In this document: positions 43,830-54,867 of the stretch, piece after piece
Position numbering within the stretch: the stretch's first letter is position 1
Layout: each line of letters starts with the position of its first letter
Translations under genes and position numbers: made by a program
Assembly: GCF_000485595.1 (NCBI RefSeq)
Contig: NW_014577920.1
Location: 67,236-131,235 of the forward strand
Reading direction: 5' to 3'
DNA: 64,000 nt
Origin: Priapulus caudatus
Taxonomy: Eukaryota > Priapulida > Priapulimorpha > Priapulimorphida > Priapulidae
The notes under the pieces: model-generated
What the model was told of the DNA's origin: nothing
Database searches by the model: none
The model's input: only the letters and a program-made list of their open reading frames with translations

Positions 43830-44929
43830 ATGGCCATTCCCACGCCACCTACACGCCCTTTTAACCTAGAGGAGCTAGCACAACTTTTTACGCAAAGTTT
43901 GCAACCAAGCATTGATAATGCCGCCTCTACGTTTAATCGGGGGTTAAGGGTGGCAGAGGTAAGACAAGTGATCCCCAGATTTATGGGCGATTCATTAGTG
44001 ATAGGTCCGTCATTTACCGACTGGCGCGCTGCAATTGAGTGGGCGCAGATTGAGTTAAATTTGGGCGATGCCGCATTGAAACAGTTCGCTTTGTCTACAG
44101 TGGGAGGGCTGGCCGCGGAGTTTTGCCGTCGTATGTTAGCTGAAACACCTGCCATTACATGGAAAGACCTTAGCGCTAAGTTAGTTAAGCGTTTTGCTGA
44201 CCCGTTGCAAGAAGAGCAGGCGTTGATTGCAATTCAAGCTTTTTGACAGAACAGAGGTGAACATATTCGACCATACGGCGATCGTTTGCAGGCTTTGGCA
44301 ATGCAGGCGATGACGGTCGACAAAATTCAGACTGAGTACATACAAAAGATGCTAATTAATGCTTTCATCGACGGTCTATGTTCCATCTCAACCCAAAAAT
44401 TATTAATCACTCGTAAACCGCAGACGCTCAGTCAGACTATTGAGATAGCCGCAGATGAGGCTTTGATCGAAGCAGGACTAGCGATGCGTCTGCGTAATAG
44501 ATCGGGTGATGGCCGCTCTGATATGTCTGGGCTAGGCATGACCGAACCGATGGAAGTTGACGCTACGGCAGCCAAAGCAAATATGGCATTGGCAAATGAA
44601 TTACACGATTTCCGCTCGCTCTTCGCACAGACGGTAATGCGCCGCGATTACGGTTCGCGGGGACCACGAGGGGTCAACCAAATGCAGTACAAAGGGGTCG
44701 ATCTGCCCGCTTGAGTCGCTGGGATAATACCGCAGTTCGGGACGGCCGTATCAATTATCTGCCGGCGCCAGCTTCACAAACTGGCACGCCGTCAGGCAGG
44801 GTAGGGTACGAGATGCCGCCTTCGCGACGTCGCGCACCAGGTAGAGTGGCGACCATGAGCGATGTATGCTATAACTGTGGGAAACAGGGGCATTTCGCGA
44901 GAGATTGTAGAGTACGGGTATTCCCATGA
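43830..44929 (+). pseudogene. gag of the env-bearing element (matrix/capsid and zinc knuckle), interrupted
   Basis: The frame from ATG 43830 (MAIPTPPTRPFNLEEL) is capsid-like. It meets a TGA at 44244-44246, resumes in the same frame to a TGA at 44712-44714, and then changes frame (44711-44929). The last part is basic and carries one CCHC knuckle, CYNCGKQGHFARDC, at about 44868-44909. Gag would form the core and package RNA. The two stops and the frame change indicate decay or sequence errors; similar single-base problems occur across the window. Confidence 0.85.
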
Positions 44930-45365
44930 GGGCAAAGGGCTCCCCAAGGGAACCAGGGAAACGTATGCCCCCACCGCTCGCAAGAGCGTGGCAGTAGAGA
45001 CGGGTGGGGGTTTACGTAATGATACTAAAACTTCGCATAGCTCGACAGCGCCTATGTGTACGGCACAAGTAGGCCCATTAAGCTTTTCAGCGCTAATCGA
45101 TACTGGTAGTGAAGTGACTCTACTTAGTTATAAAGCCTGGAAGCGTTTGCCAGATCGCGTACACGACAAAGCTGGTTTTACTCCCGCTGAGCAGTGTGCT
45201 AATAATTTAGTTTCCATATCAGGACAGCAGAATGACTGGCGTTACATCCCTTCGTATTACGCTGGGGAGGGTTACAGTAGAACACGATTGCTATATAGTA
45301 CAGCAATTGCCGAAGCAGTTGGTCTTGGGGGCGGATTTTCTCGCCCTTGCGCGTGTGATTATTGA
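44910..45365 (+). pseudogene. Aspartic protease region
   Basis: Continues in another frame after the knuckle. The catalytic motif is visible as FSALIDTGSEVTLLS (about 45087-45131), the DTG active site of retroviral-type aspartic proteases. The frame shifts at about 45235 into the RT frame, where the second conserved motif (LVLGADFLA) appears. Confidence 0.85.
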
Positions 45366-46274
45366 TATGAGCGCTGCCGTATTGTCTATAGGCTCTAGTG
45401 TTGTAGCACTATGTATGCCGAAGGCACATGGTTGGGCGCCAGCCCCACAACTAGCTAGACTTGCTTATTCTATAATGATTCCCGGTAACTCTTCATGTAA
45501 ATGTTTGTTAAAAGTTCCTAAGAAGTATCAGGGAGGCACTCTGTTGCTTGTACAGGGATCATCAGCTATTAAAAGCTTTCGTAGGAATACTTACTTATCA
45601 ATTACTCCGATTCTTGCTATAGTATCAGCTGATCGCACGGTTGAATGCGTAATTAATAATAGCTCGAATGCGCGTCATCGCCTGCGCGCGGATACGGTCG
45701 TGTGCTCAGTGGAGCCTAGCAGAAAACGTAAGGTGCGTGCGGTATGTGCGAAAACAGACGTGGGCGTGTTACCTGCTCGTCACTTGACGGATAAGGGCAT
45801 ACCTATCGATTACTCCACATTAGTTCAACACGTCACGGATCCTCAGCAGAGAGCAACTTTGTTACAATTTTTGGAAAGACGTGACAACACTTTCGCACAT
45901 ACGGATGCGCAATTGGGCTGTACTCATTTATGTCATTTTCAAATTTATACGGCAGATAATAAAGCGATAAAATCTCGCCCGTACCGTATGTCCCTAGCGC
46001 AACAGGATATCGTTAAAAAAGAGGTGGATAAACTAGTGGCAAATGGTATAATACGACCCTCCATGAGCCCTTGGGGGTCCGGATGTCTCCTGGTAGCCAA
46101 GAAATCCGGTGAGATGAGACTAGTAATTGATTACCGCCGTCTAAATACCCTTACTTCTTCTGACGTCTATCCTTTACTTCTGATAGAAGACGCACTGTTG
46201 GCGTTAGGATAGGCTAAAATTTTCACTTCATTGGATTTACGATCAGGTTATTTTCAAGTTCCAGTCGATCCAAT
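45232..46274 (+). pseudogene. pol, 5' part: end of protease and first half of reverse transcriptase
   Basis: Open from 45232 to a TAG at 46210-46212. It contains LVLGADFLALARVIID from the protease C-terminal motif. Further on is the RT N-terminal region with SRPYRMSLAQQDIVKKEVDK, the PWGSGCLLVAKKSGEMRLVI block and DYRRLN. After the stop, SLDLRSGYFQV (the first catalytic Asp block) follows in the same frame and is then cut by the nested transposon at 46275. Confidence 0.9.
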
Positions 46275-46301
46275 GGGGTTAGCCGCTAGCTTTGTCAGCA
46301 G

Positions 46302-46508
46302 GTGGCGCAGCGGGAGTTAGAGGTGTTACAACGATTGCGCAATCAACCGGTCAGTTGGAAAGATACAGGAATCACGAATAGCCGATCGTATCGTCATAGC
46401 GATATAATCAAGTTAAAATGCCTTCGTAAAGTCTGCAGCGATCACTTCAGAGAGGCTGACTATACTAGCACACTTTTAAGTAAGTGTAATATCGAAAATA
46501 GCTTATAA
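46302..46508 (+). pseudogene. THAP-like zinc finger fragment of the nested transposon
   Basis: The short frame contains KCLRKVCSDHFREADYTSTL, which has the C-x2-HF signature and following residues of a THAP domain second half. The N-terminal Cys pair is not visible in this frame. A second copy of the same sequence with indels is at about 48500-48692 after the N gap. Confidence 0.5.
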
Positions 46509-46770
46509 ACATTAGTTATTAGCTCATTTTGACTTTGAGGTTTGCAGTCGTTTTCTTGCGTATTCCATGCAGTCTAGATTATAAAAACAACTGTTAGTGT
46601 TATCATTGACAGCATTTATCGCTACAGAGCAGTATAATTATAACACGACAATGCCAGTGGCAACGTTCAGCTGGCTATATTTCGTATGCACCACTAGTAT
46701 CACCGTGAATCTCAATAAACATATTACATAACTCCTCAGCACACACAAAAGAATAAACACCCACTTCATA

Positions 46771-47663
46771 TATGGACGCATGCACACACGTACGCATGCA
46801 CGCACGCACGCACACACGCACGCACACGCTTTTACGTGCGCACATGTACGTGCACACGCACGCACGCACGCACCCATACACGTGGAGGTGCACACGCACG
46901 CACGCACGCACGCACGCATGCACACACGTGTACCTGCACACGCCACGCATGCACGTACATGTATGACCACACGCACACGCACGCACACACGTGCACGTTT
47001 ACACGCACGCATGCACGCATGTGTACGTACACATGCACGCACGCACGCACATACGTGTACGTGCAAACGCACGCACGCATGCACGCATGTGTACGTGCAC
47101 ACGCACGCCCGCCCACGTACATACGGCACGCATGCACGCACCTGTACGTGCATACGCACGCACAAGCACACACGTACGCATGCACGCACAGGTACGTACA
47201 CACGCACCCACGCACGCATGCACGCACGAGTACGTGCACACGCACGCACGCACATGTACGTGCACACGTGTACCTGCACACGCACGCATGCACGTACATG
47301 TATGACCACACGCACACGCACGCACACACGTGCACGTTACACGCACGGATGCACGCATGTGTACGTACACATGCACGCACGCACGCACATACGTGTACGT
47401 GCAAACGCACATACGTGTACGTGCAAACGCACGCACGCATGCACGCATGTGTACATGCACACGCACGCCCGCACGTACATACGCACGCATGCACGCACCT
47501 GTACGTGCATACGCACGCGCGCAAGCACACACGTACGCATGCACGCACAAGTACGTACACACGCACCCACGCACGCATGCACGCACGAGTACGTGCACAC
47601 GCACGCACGCACATGTACGTGCACACGTGTACCTGCACACGCACGCATGCACGTACATGTATG
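46771..47663. repeat. Alternating purine-pyrimidine minisatellite, first tract
   Basis: About 900 bp built from CACG, CATG, TACG and CGCA steps with a higher-order period near 340-350 bp (CATGCACGTACATGTATGACC recurs at about 46945, 47287 and 47647). It runs into the N gap at 47664. The long open frames predicted on both strands here are artefacts of the repeat. Confidence 0.95.
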
Positions 47664-48329
47664 NNNNNNNNNNNNNNNNNNNNNNNNNNNNNNNNNNNNN
47701 NNNNNNNNNNNNNNNNNNNNNNNNNNNNNNNNNNNNNNNNNNNNNNNNNNNNNNNNNNNNNNNNNNNNNNNNNNNNNNNNNNNNNNNNNNNNNNNNNNNN
47801 NNNNNNNNNNNNNNNNNNNNNNNNNNNNNNNNNNNNNNNNNNNNNNNNNNNNNNNNNNNNNNNNNNNNNNNNNNNNNNNNNNNNNNNNNNNNNNNNNNNN
47901 NNNNNNNNNNNNNNNNNNNNNNNNNNNNNNNNNNNNNNNNNNNNNNNNNNNNNNNNNNNNNNNNNNNNNNNNNNNNNNNNNNNNNNNNNNNNNNNNNNNN
48001 NNNNNNNNNNNNNNNNNNNNNNNNNNNNNNNNNNNNNNNNNNNNNNNNNNNNNNNNNNNNNNNNNNNNNNNNNNNNNNNNNNNNNNNNNNNNNNNNNNNN
48101 NNNNNNNNNNNNNNNNNNNNNNNNNNNNNNNNNNNNNNNNNNNNNNNNNNNNNNNNNNNNNNNNNNNNNNNNNNNNNNNNNNNNNNNNNNNNNNNNNNNN
48201 NNNNNNNNNNNNNNNNNNNNNNNNNNNNNNNNNNNNNNNNNNNNNNNNNNNNNNNNNNNNNNNNNNNNNNNNNNNNNNNNNNNNNNNNNNNNNNNNNNNN
48301 NNNNNNNNNNNNNNNNNNNNNNNNNNNNN
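47664..48329. other. Assembly gap (666 N)
   Basis: A run of N inside the nested transposon. The sequence that follows (48330 onward) goes back to RT sequence already present at 46139, so the gap joins two overlapping contigs. Confidence 0.99.
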
Positions 48330-48860
48330 CGTCTAAATACCCTTACCTTCTTATGACGTCTATCCTTTACCTCTGATAGAAGACGCACTGTTGCGTTAGA
48401 GATAGGCTAAAATTTTCACTTATTGGATTTACGATCAGGTTATTTTCAAGTTCAGTCGATCCAATGGGGTTAGCCGCTAGCTTTGTCAGCAGGTGGCGCA
48501 GCGCGGAGTTAGAGGTGTTACAACGATTGCGCAATCAACGGTCAGTTTGGAAAGATACAGGAATCACGAATAGCGATCGTATCATCATAGGCATATAATC
48601 AAGTTAAAATGCCTTCGTAAAGTCTGCAGCGATCACTTCAGAGAGGCTGACTATACTAGCACACTTTTAAGTAAGTGTAATATCGAAAATAGCTTATAAA
48701 CATTAGTTGTTAGCTCATTTTGACTTTGAGGTTTGCAGTCGTTTTCTTGCGTATTCCATACAGTCTAGATTATAAAAAAACTGTTAGTGTTATCATTGAC
48801 AGCACATTTATCGCTACAGAGCAGTATAATTATAATAGGACAATGCAGTGGCAACGTTCA
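48330..48860 (+). repeat. Repeated RT/transposon left end (copy of 46139-46676)
   Basis: Same order of sequence as 46139-46676 (RT motif, AT target, GGGGTTAGCCGCTAG, THAP fragment) with scattered indels. It diverges after CAACGTTCAGCTGG: this copy continues into transposase sequence, while the first copy continues directly into the TCAATAAAC repeat and minisatellite. Confidence 0.9.
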
Positions 48861-49140
48861 GCTGGTAATTGGTAAATAATCGAGGCCAGGTGTCTCTAGT
48901 ACGAGGTACCAGTACCTGGTACAGGTACTTGGCTATATTAATCACGGCATTCATTCTACATGTTTTATTATTGTTATATTGAGATTAGCTCTCGAGTGCT
49001 ATAGCCTTCGTTGCCACCACGCAATTTTTAAAATATATTTTCATTAACGTTTCTTAAATATGTCTTATTTTTAGACGAAAGAAAGAGACTCAATGTTGAC
49101 GCTGTAATGTGGCATGTAACACGCCGTCAATGCTCAAAGG

Positions 49141-49320
49141 AAAATCCCACTTAATGCAGAGACAGTTGTTAAGGATAGACGTATCGCATCTAAGAGGATT
49201 CATGTAGAGAGGGTCATTGGTCTAAGCAAGACATTTAAAATATTAAAAAGAGACCTGCCCCATCAGAGATTTCTCTCAGTAGAAGAATTGTTAAGGTGTC
49301 TTCATGTTTTCCAACTTTAG
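49141..49320 (+). pseudogene. C-terminal part of a DDE_Tnp_4 (Harbinger-type) transposase
   Basis: Open to a TAG at 49318-49320. It encodes VVKDRRIASKRIHVERVIGL followed by SKTFKILKRDLPHQRFLS. The RIHVERxIG motif, containing the last catalytic Glu, is the hallmark of the DDE_Tnp_4 family used by PIF-Harbinger, ISL2EU and related elements. Upstream catalytic Asp blocks are missing or frameshifted, so the copy is inactive. Confidence 0.8.
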
Positions 49321-49571
49321 GCGAGCTATTGTCAGCAGTAATGCCTAGTGTCTGTAGTAAATGCTGCACTTTTAGAAATAAAGATATACATAATTTGTAT
49401 TGTAACTTGAGTCTTTAGAGCTTTAATAATCTCAATAAACTCATTACATAACTCCTGAGCACACACAAAAGAATCAACACCCACCTTCACATATGCCACT
49501 AATATCACGTGATCTCAATAAACTATTACATAACTCCTGAGCACAGACAAAAGAATCAACACCCACTTCAA

Positions 49572-50307
49572 TATGGACGCAAGCACACACGTACGCATGC
49601 ACGCACGCACGCACACACACACGCCACATTGTACGTGCGCACATGTACGTGCACACGCACGCACGCACGCACCCATACACGTGGACGTGCACACGCACGC
49701 ACGCACGCACGCACGCATGCACACACGTGTACCTGCACACGCACGCACACACGCACGCATGCACGTACATGTATGACCACACGCACACGCACGCATGCAC
49801 GCACGAGTACGTGCACACGCACGCACGCACGCACATGTACGTGCACACACACGCACCATGTACGTGCACACACACGCACACACGTGACCTGCACACGCAC
49901 GCGCACACACGCACGCATGCACGTACATGTATGACACACGCACACGCACGCACACACGTGCACGTTTACACGCACGCACACACGCACGCATGCACGCATG
50001 TGTACGTACACACGCACGCACGCACATACGTGTACGTGCAAACGCACGCACGCATGCACGCATGTGTACGTGCACACGCACGCACGCACGTACATACGCC
50101 GCATGCACGCACCTGTACGTGCATACGCACGCACGCAAGCACACACGTGCGCATGCACGCACGGGTACGTACACACGCACCCACGCACGCATGCACGCAC
50201 GAGTACGTGCACACGCACGCACGCACATGTACGTGCACACGCACGCACACACGTGGACGTGCACACCCACGCACACACGCACGCATGCACGTACATGTAT
50301 GACCACA

Positions 50308-50339
<32 letters not shown>

Positions 50340-50370
50340 CACACGTGGACGTGCACACCCACGCACGCAT
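49572..50370. repeat. Alternating purine-pyrimidine minisatellite, second tract
   Basis: Same CACG/CATG/TACG composition as the tract at 46771. CATGCACGTACATGTATGA recurs at about 49758, 49916 and 50284. It ends in a run of CGCA units and is followed by the fourth TCAATAAAC-type repeat. Confidence 0.95.
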
Positions 50371-50612
50371 ATATATTGTCAGCGCGAATATAGGTGGTGT
50401 ACGACAGTAGGGGCTCTTCTGCAGGTCATACATGTACCTACATACATACATGAATCTCAATAAACATATTACAAAGCTCCTCAGCACACACAAACGAATA
50501 AACACCCACTTCACCCACTCTATCCCGGGTGTGCATATGGGTACGCGGATAATCTTCACCTCTGCAGATGTGCTGCCCTCCAGCGGCAACTGTTTCTAGC
50601 GGCTAACCCCAT

Positions 50613-51539
50613 TGATATCCCTAAGACATGTTTCGTTACACCGTTTGGTAGTTACGAACAACTCCGTTGCCCGTTCGGAGTTAAAAATGCGCCTTCACAC
50701 TTTCAAAGATTGCTTGATTACGTGCTCAGAGGATTACGTCATAAGTGTGCACTGGCGTACATCGATGATATCTGTATATATTCCCCGGATTTCGATACAC
50801 ACATGAGAGACTTGGCAGAGGTGTTTGACAGGCTAGATGAAGCTAACCTAACTCTACGCGCTAGTAAATGTTTCTTTTTAAGGGAATCTATTAGCTATTT
50901 GGGGCATGTAATCACCCCAGGCGCAAATAGCCCTGACCCCACGAAGATCAAGGCTGTTCGAGAGTGGGTAACACCGACTACTGCTACAGCAGTACGCCAA
51001 TTTCTCGGGTTTTCTAGTTACAACAGAAAATTTGTCAAAGGTTACGCGGATATCGCGCGCCCACTTTCTCTTTTAACCCATAAAAACACGCCCTTTGTGT
51101 GGTCTGCTGAGGCACAGAATGCATTTACTAAGCTTAAATCCCTATTAACGGAGGCGCCTATTCTCGGTCTTGCAGATAACACCAAACCTTTTCGCTTATA
51201 TTGTGACGCGTCCTCCTACGCGATAGGAGCGGTCTTAACACAGCTTGATGATAAGGGACAGGAACACCCAATTTATTATCTTAGTAAGCAATTGAATGCA
51301 GTAGAGATGCGTTGGGCAGTGGTCGAGAGGGAATGCTACGCGGTCGTCTATGGATTAACCAAGTTACGTCACCTGCTATTGGGTAATGCAATCCAGGTAA
51401 TAAGTGATCATAAACCCCTCCGTTATATTTTAGACGCTAAATAATTAACGAATGCTAAACTACAACGATGGGCAATAATCATTTCTCAATATGGATGCGA
51501 CATTGAATATACCACCGGCGCGTCAAATAAACCCACGGA
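50613..51539 (+). pseudogene. pol, middle part: RT second half and RNase H
   Basis: Picks up the RT frame right after the nested transposon. It contains TPFGSYEQLRCPFGVKNAPS, the catalytic YIDD box in LAYIDDICIYSP, and the primer-grip and thumb region (GFSSYNRKFVKGYADIARPL). RNase H follows, with FRLYCDASSYAIGAVL and SDHKPLRYIL. An in-frame TAA at 51442-51444 interrupts it shortly before the integrase part. Confidence 0.95.
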
Positions 51540-53080
51540 CGCGATGTCGAGATTGATATCACCCAAACCCCCACAAGCGGTCATGCGTGATTGTTGCGCT
51601 ATGCCGCCTACAACACAGCAACAGCTGCTGGGTGACAATAAAGTTAGCGACCCGGTAACCCCTACCACCCCCGCTACGCCTCGTGCGCGGATGCGCGTTG
51701 ATAAAGGCGAGTCGATTAAGGAGTCAGCAGTGGTTACGATGCCACGGTCGCGTAACCCTCGAGCAACTTCGAATATTGATTTTCCGGGGAGCATATCTGA
51801 TTTAGTCGAATTACAAAAGGCTGATCCATTTCTCTCACTTGTTCACGAAGTACTAAACAAGGCAGACTGTTCATTTAAAGATGCACGCCTGGTTTCCGAC
51901 TATTTCATAGATGATACTGTTTTATACCATGTGAAATCACATCCATCACAGCCAGACTACACCCCACAAGTAGCGAATCCACGTGTTTTGGTTACACAAG
52001 TACTCCAGCAGTTTCACGATCACTTATATGGTGGACATCTGGGTTTCAGGAAAGTTTATGATAAGGTTTCGGAGCGTTTCTATTGGCCACGTATGTATTC
52101 TGATACATATCATTACATTAAATCATGTACTGTTTGTAATGCGCGCAAGCCACAGCGTGTTCGCGTGCCAATGGGACAGGCACCGCTGCCACGTTGTTGC
52201 GGTGACGTCGTGGCATTGGATATCACAGGACCTCACCCCATTACAGCGGCAGGGAACCGTTATATGTTAACTTGCTTAGATTTATACTCGAGTTGGCCCG
52301 AGGCGTATGCGATCCCAGATAAGGGTTCATTCACGGTGGCAGACGTATTTGTAAACCGTTATATAACCACTCATGGTTGCCCAAAAGCCATATTGACAGA
52401 TAACGGCTTGGAGTTCGTGAATAAATTACTTGCAAGGTTGACTACACTACTCAAGATCAATCACATACGCACAGCCCCTTATCACCCTGAATCAAACGGC
52501 CAGCTAGAACGGTTTTATCAGACACTTGCGACGATGATATCATCGGCAATCGCGGTAGACCACTCAGATTGGGAATTGCATATTAATGCAGTTCTTTTTG
52601 CATACAGAACGGCTACTAACGAAACTCAGCTTCACACCGTATTTTCTCAATTACGGCAGGTCTCCTTGTTTACCGTTAGATGTGTTATTATACCCGCGTC
52701 GTCTTTCGTATTCAGACGGTCCGGTAATGCATGCGACTGAACGCCTTCACAGGGCGTTCACATACATCGAGCGTAACACGAGGGCAGCTCGTCAGAAAAA
52801 CAAGCGGCTGTACGACCAACGCGCGAAAGATTTCGCGTTCGAGCCCGGTGATCCCGTGCTGTGGTTTAACCCTGTCTTATCCGGCAGTCAAACACGTAAG
52901 TTTGCAAGTTTATGGAGACCTTATTATCGAATTATTGAAAAATTAACGACACGGCGGATGCGGATAAAGCGTGAGGGCGATACTCGCACGTACGATGTGC
53001 ATGTACAGAATTTGAGACCGGCGCATCCATTCGAGAAGTGGAATAGGCCGAATAATGTGGGTAAATTGAATGACGCATGA
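51540..53080 (+). pseudogene. Integrase
   Basis: Continues from RNase H in frame and runs open to 52740. It has an N-terminal HHCC zinc domain (HLYGGHLGFRKVYD...CTVCNARK, about 52022-52150). The core shows all three catalytic acidic blocks: VALDITGP, TDNGLEF and PYHPESNGQLER. Near 52640 the frame shifts by one; the C-terminal region (LNYGRSPCLPLD, RLYDQRAKDFAFEPGDPVLW) then ends at 53078-53080. The integrase would insert the cDNA. The frameshift makes this copy defective as assembled. Confidence 0.95.
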
Positions 53081-53286
53081 CCAGTTAGAGACTCGACGCT
53101 AGTTACCCTGAGGGTTGTTAGTCCGATGGAGTGCGACGCGTCTAATTCTCAATGGTCACAAGACGATCTCATACCGTTGGCACGTTTGTTTACAGAACGC
53201 GATGACACGGCATAGCTTACCGTTACCACGTTTATTTACAGAACGCGATAGCACGGCATAGCTACACCGCTCTGCTGTGCATACTC

Positions 53287-54462
53287 ATGATTTTGCCGGC
53301 GATGGCTACAAACATACACCAGCCGACGCAGGGTGTGGTTTTCGTTCCAAGAGGGCAATTATCAATAACACAAAGTACGTGGGCTCTAGCGTTCTCATTA
53401 GATTTTACTCCTATTCATAAATATCTTGATGAACTTAAGAAACAGCTATCGGAGATCACGGCACTCCCCGCTGTTCCTTCTAAACCCGCGTCATATAGTT
53501 CAGTCGATGCCTATGCGTCTCAAGTTCGAGAGGCGTTACTTACAGAACACGTGACGTGGTTTCAACATTGTTTCGTTTTCATGATGCAACAGCTTAACGA
53601 CCTTCATTTCCTACATTACGTAAGGGATAGACAAGCAATCATTGCAGGCATCGGTAAACTCTCTAAATTTCTATTTGGCACGGCCACAGAGGAAGATGTT
53701 GAAGCTTTGCAGCAGCGTATAGGAGCAATGGGCAATACGCAGCAAGCAATTTTAACTGCAATAGATGATTCGTTAACGGTTATGAAGTATACGCGCATAA
53801 CGGCGGAGTTGAATAGACGTAATATATCTGTGTTGATGTTACAGACGCAGAGACTTACTACTGCTGTCAACAGCATTTTGGGTAAAATGACAGGTTGGTA
53901 GGCTGCAACTCAGCGGGAATTCATTACGCTAACGAAATTGCAACTGGCATTAACTAGTTTAAAACTTGCTTTTGATCACGGGCGGGATGCGCTCGATACG
54001 ATTGCGCAGTCAGTCGCTATATTACTATCGGGGCGTTTGATAATCCCTATGGGCGTAACTACGGGGTGTCCGATAGCGTTATTTAGAAACCTAACAACAG
54101 AAATACGGGCATTGTGCGCCAAGCGTGTTACATTTTACGCGAGAGCTACCCCTAGGGCAGATTATCTGCTTAATGGACGTTGGTTAATTTCGACCCCACC
54201 CCTCCTTACGCCATCACTACGCGTGCCCATATCATGCCAGCCACGAGCGGCATCTCAAGTTCAGGTGCGTGAACTACAAATCACGCATCAACAAGTTATT
54301 ACCCTACATTCGGCATGTAAGGGTGAATCTCGTTATTTTTCCCTCCCATCGTTTTTCCATCACGAATCTGACGGGGATTTCGAGCCAGTATTGGAAACCG
54401 TTGGACCCGCGTTTGATGACGAGATTCCAGATATATGGGCCGAGTATTACGCACTCCCGTAG
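53287..54462 (+). pseudogene. Envelope-like (F-type fusion protein) gene, interrupted
   Basis: A frame of 204 codons starts with a hydrophobic leader-like segment at 53287 and stops at a TAG (53899-53901). It then continues in the same frame to a TAG at 54460-54462. A short LFGTATEEDV-type motif and the following heptad-rich stretch resemble the F-like envelope proteins (baculovirus F/errantivirus type) of insect Gypsy elements. The region lies where env is expected, after integrase. Similarity is at motif level only. The copy is interrupted and also lacks a clear C-terminal membrane anchor. Confidence 0.65.
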
Positions 54463-54867
54463 TGAGGATCCCACTTCCCCCGTAGCGTTCGTTACCGGTT
54501 AGCACTAGGTGGGCAGGGGGTACTAATTAATTATACGGTATTAAGCGACAGTTAAATGTGTAGCCATCTCGTTGTAATGCTCACCTAGCTGTAGATCATT
54601 GGTGTTTGAAGTGTAGAGGCATGCACGACGCATACTTATTTTATATCTAGTACATAGCGTTCATTATTTCGCTACAGTTTAAGTGCACTTTGATAAGCGT
54701 GGCGATGTTATAGCGTCATGCACTATATTATTAATAATAAGCAGCATCATGGTTAAGAAATAGAGATATAATGACTATGATGATAGTTAAGAAATATGTT
54801 TATTTTATTGTATTAATTTTTTTTCGCGCTTCGCAAATGCATCGCGGATTTGTTGTTTCTGTTGCAG
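54463..54867. other. Element-internal spacer between env and the extra frame
   Basis: AT-rich, no coding frame. It ends in a pyrimidine-rich stretch and CAG at 54865-54867 that resembles a splice acceptor. Confidence 0.45.

Larger units (their letters stand above)
46275..50610. mobile_element. Nested DNA transposon with THAP and DDE_Tnp_4 remnants, inserted in the RT
   Basis: Perfect 15-bp terminal inverted repeats GGGGTTAGCCGCTAG (46275-46289; inverse at 50596-50610), flanked by the dinucleotide AT (46273-46274, 50611-50612). The RT frame continues after it at 50613. Inside are a THAP-like fragment, a transposase C-terminal fragment, four copies of a TCAATAAACATATTACATAA-type repeat (46709, 49429, 49512, 50452) and two CGCA/TGCA minisatellite tracts. 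The THAP plus DDE_Tnp_4 combination and the 2-bp duplication point to the PIF-Harbinger/ISL2EU assemblage. The assembled length is inflated by an N gap and by repetition of its left end at 48466, so the true element is probably nearer 2.2 kb. Confidence 0.85.

Noticed and set aside
46780..50463. Very long open frames (up to 518 codons) rich in His, Arg and Thr on the + strand, or Cys, Val and Arg on the - strand
   Set aside because: They are translations of the CACG/CATG minisatellite (several cross the N gap). All frames are open because the repeat contains no stop codons.
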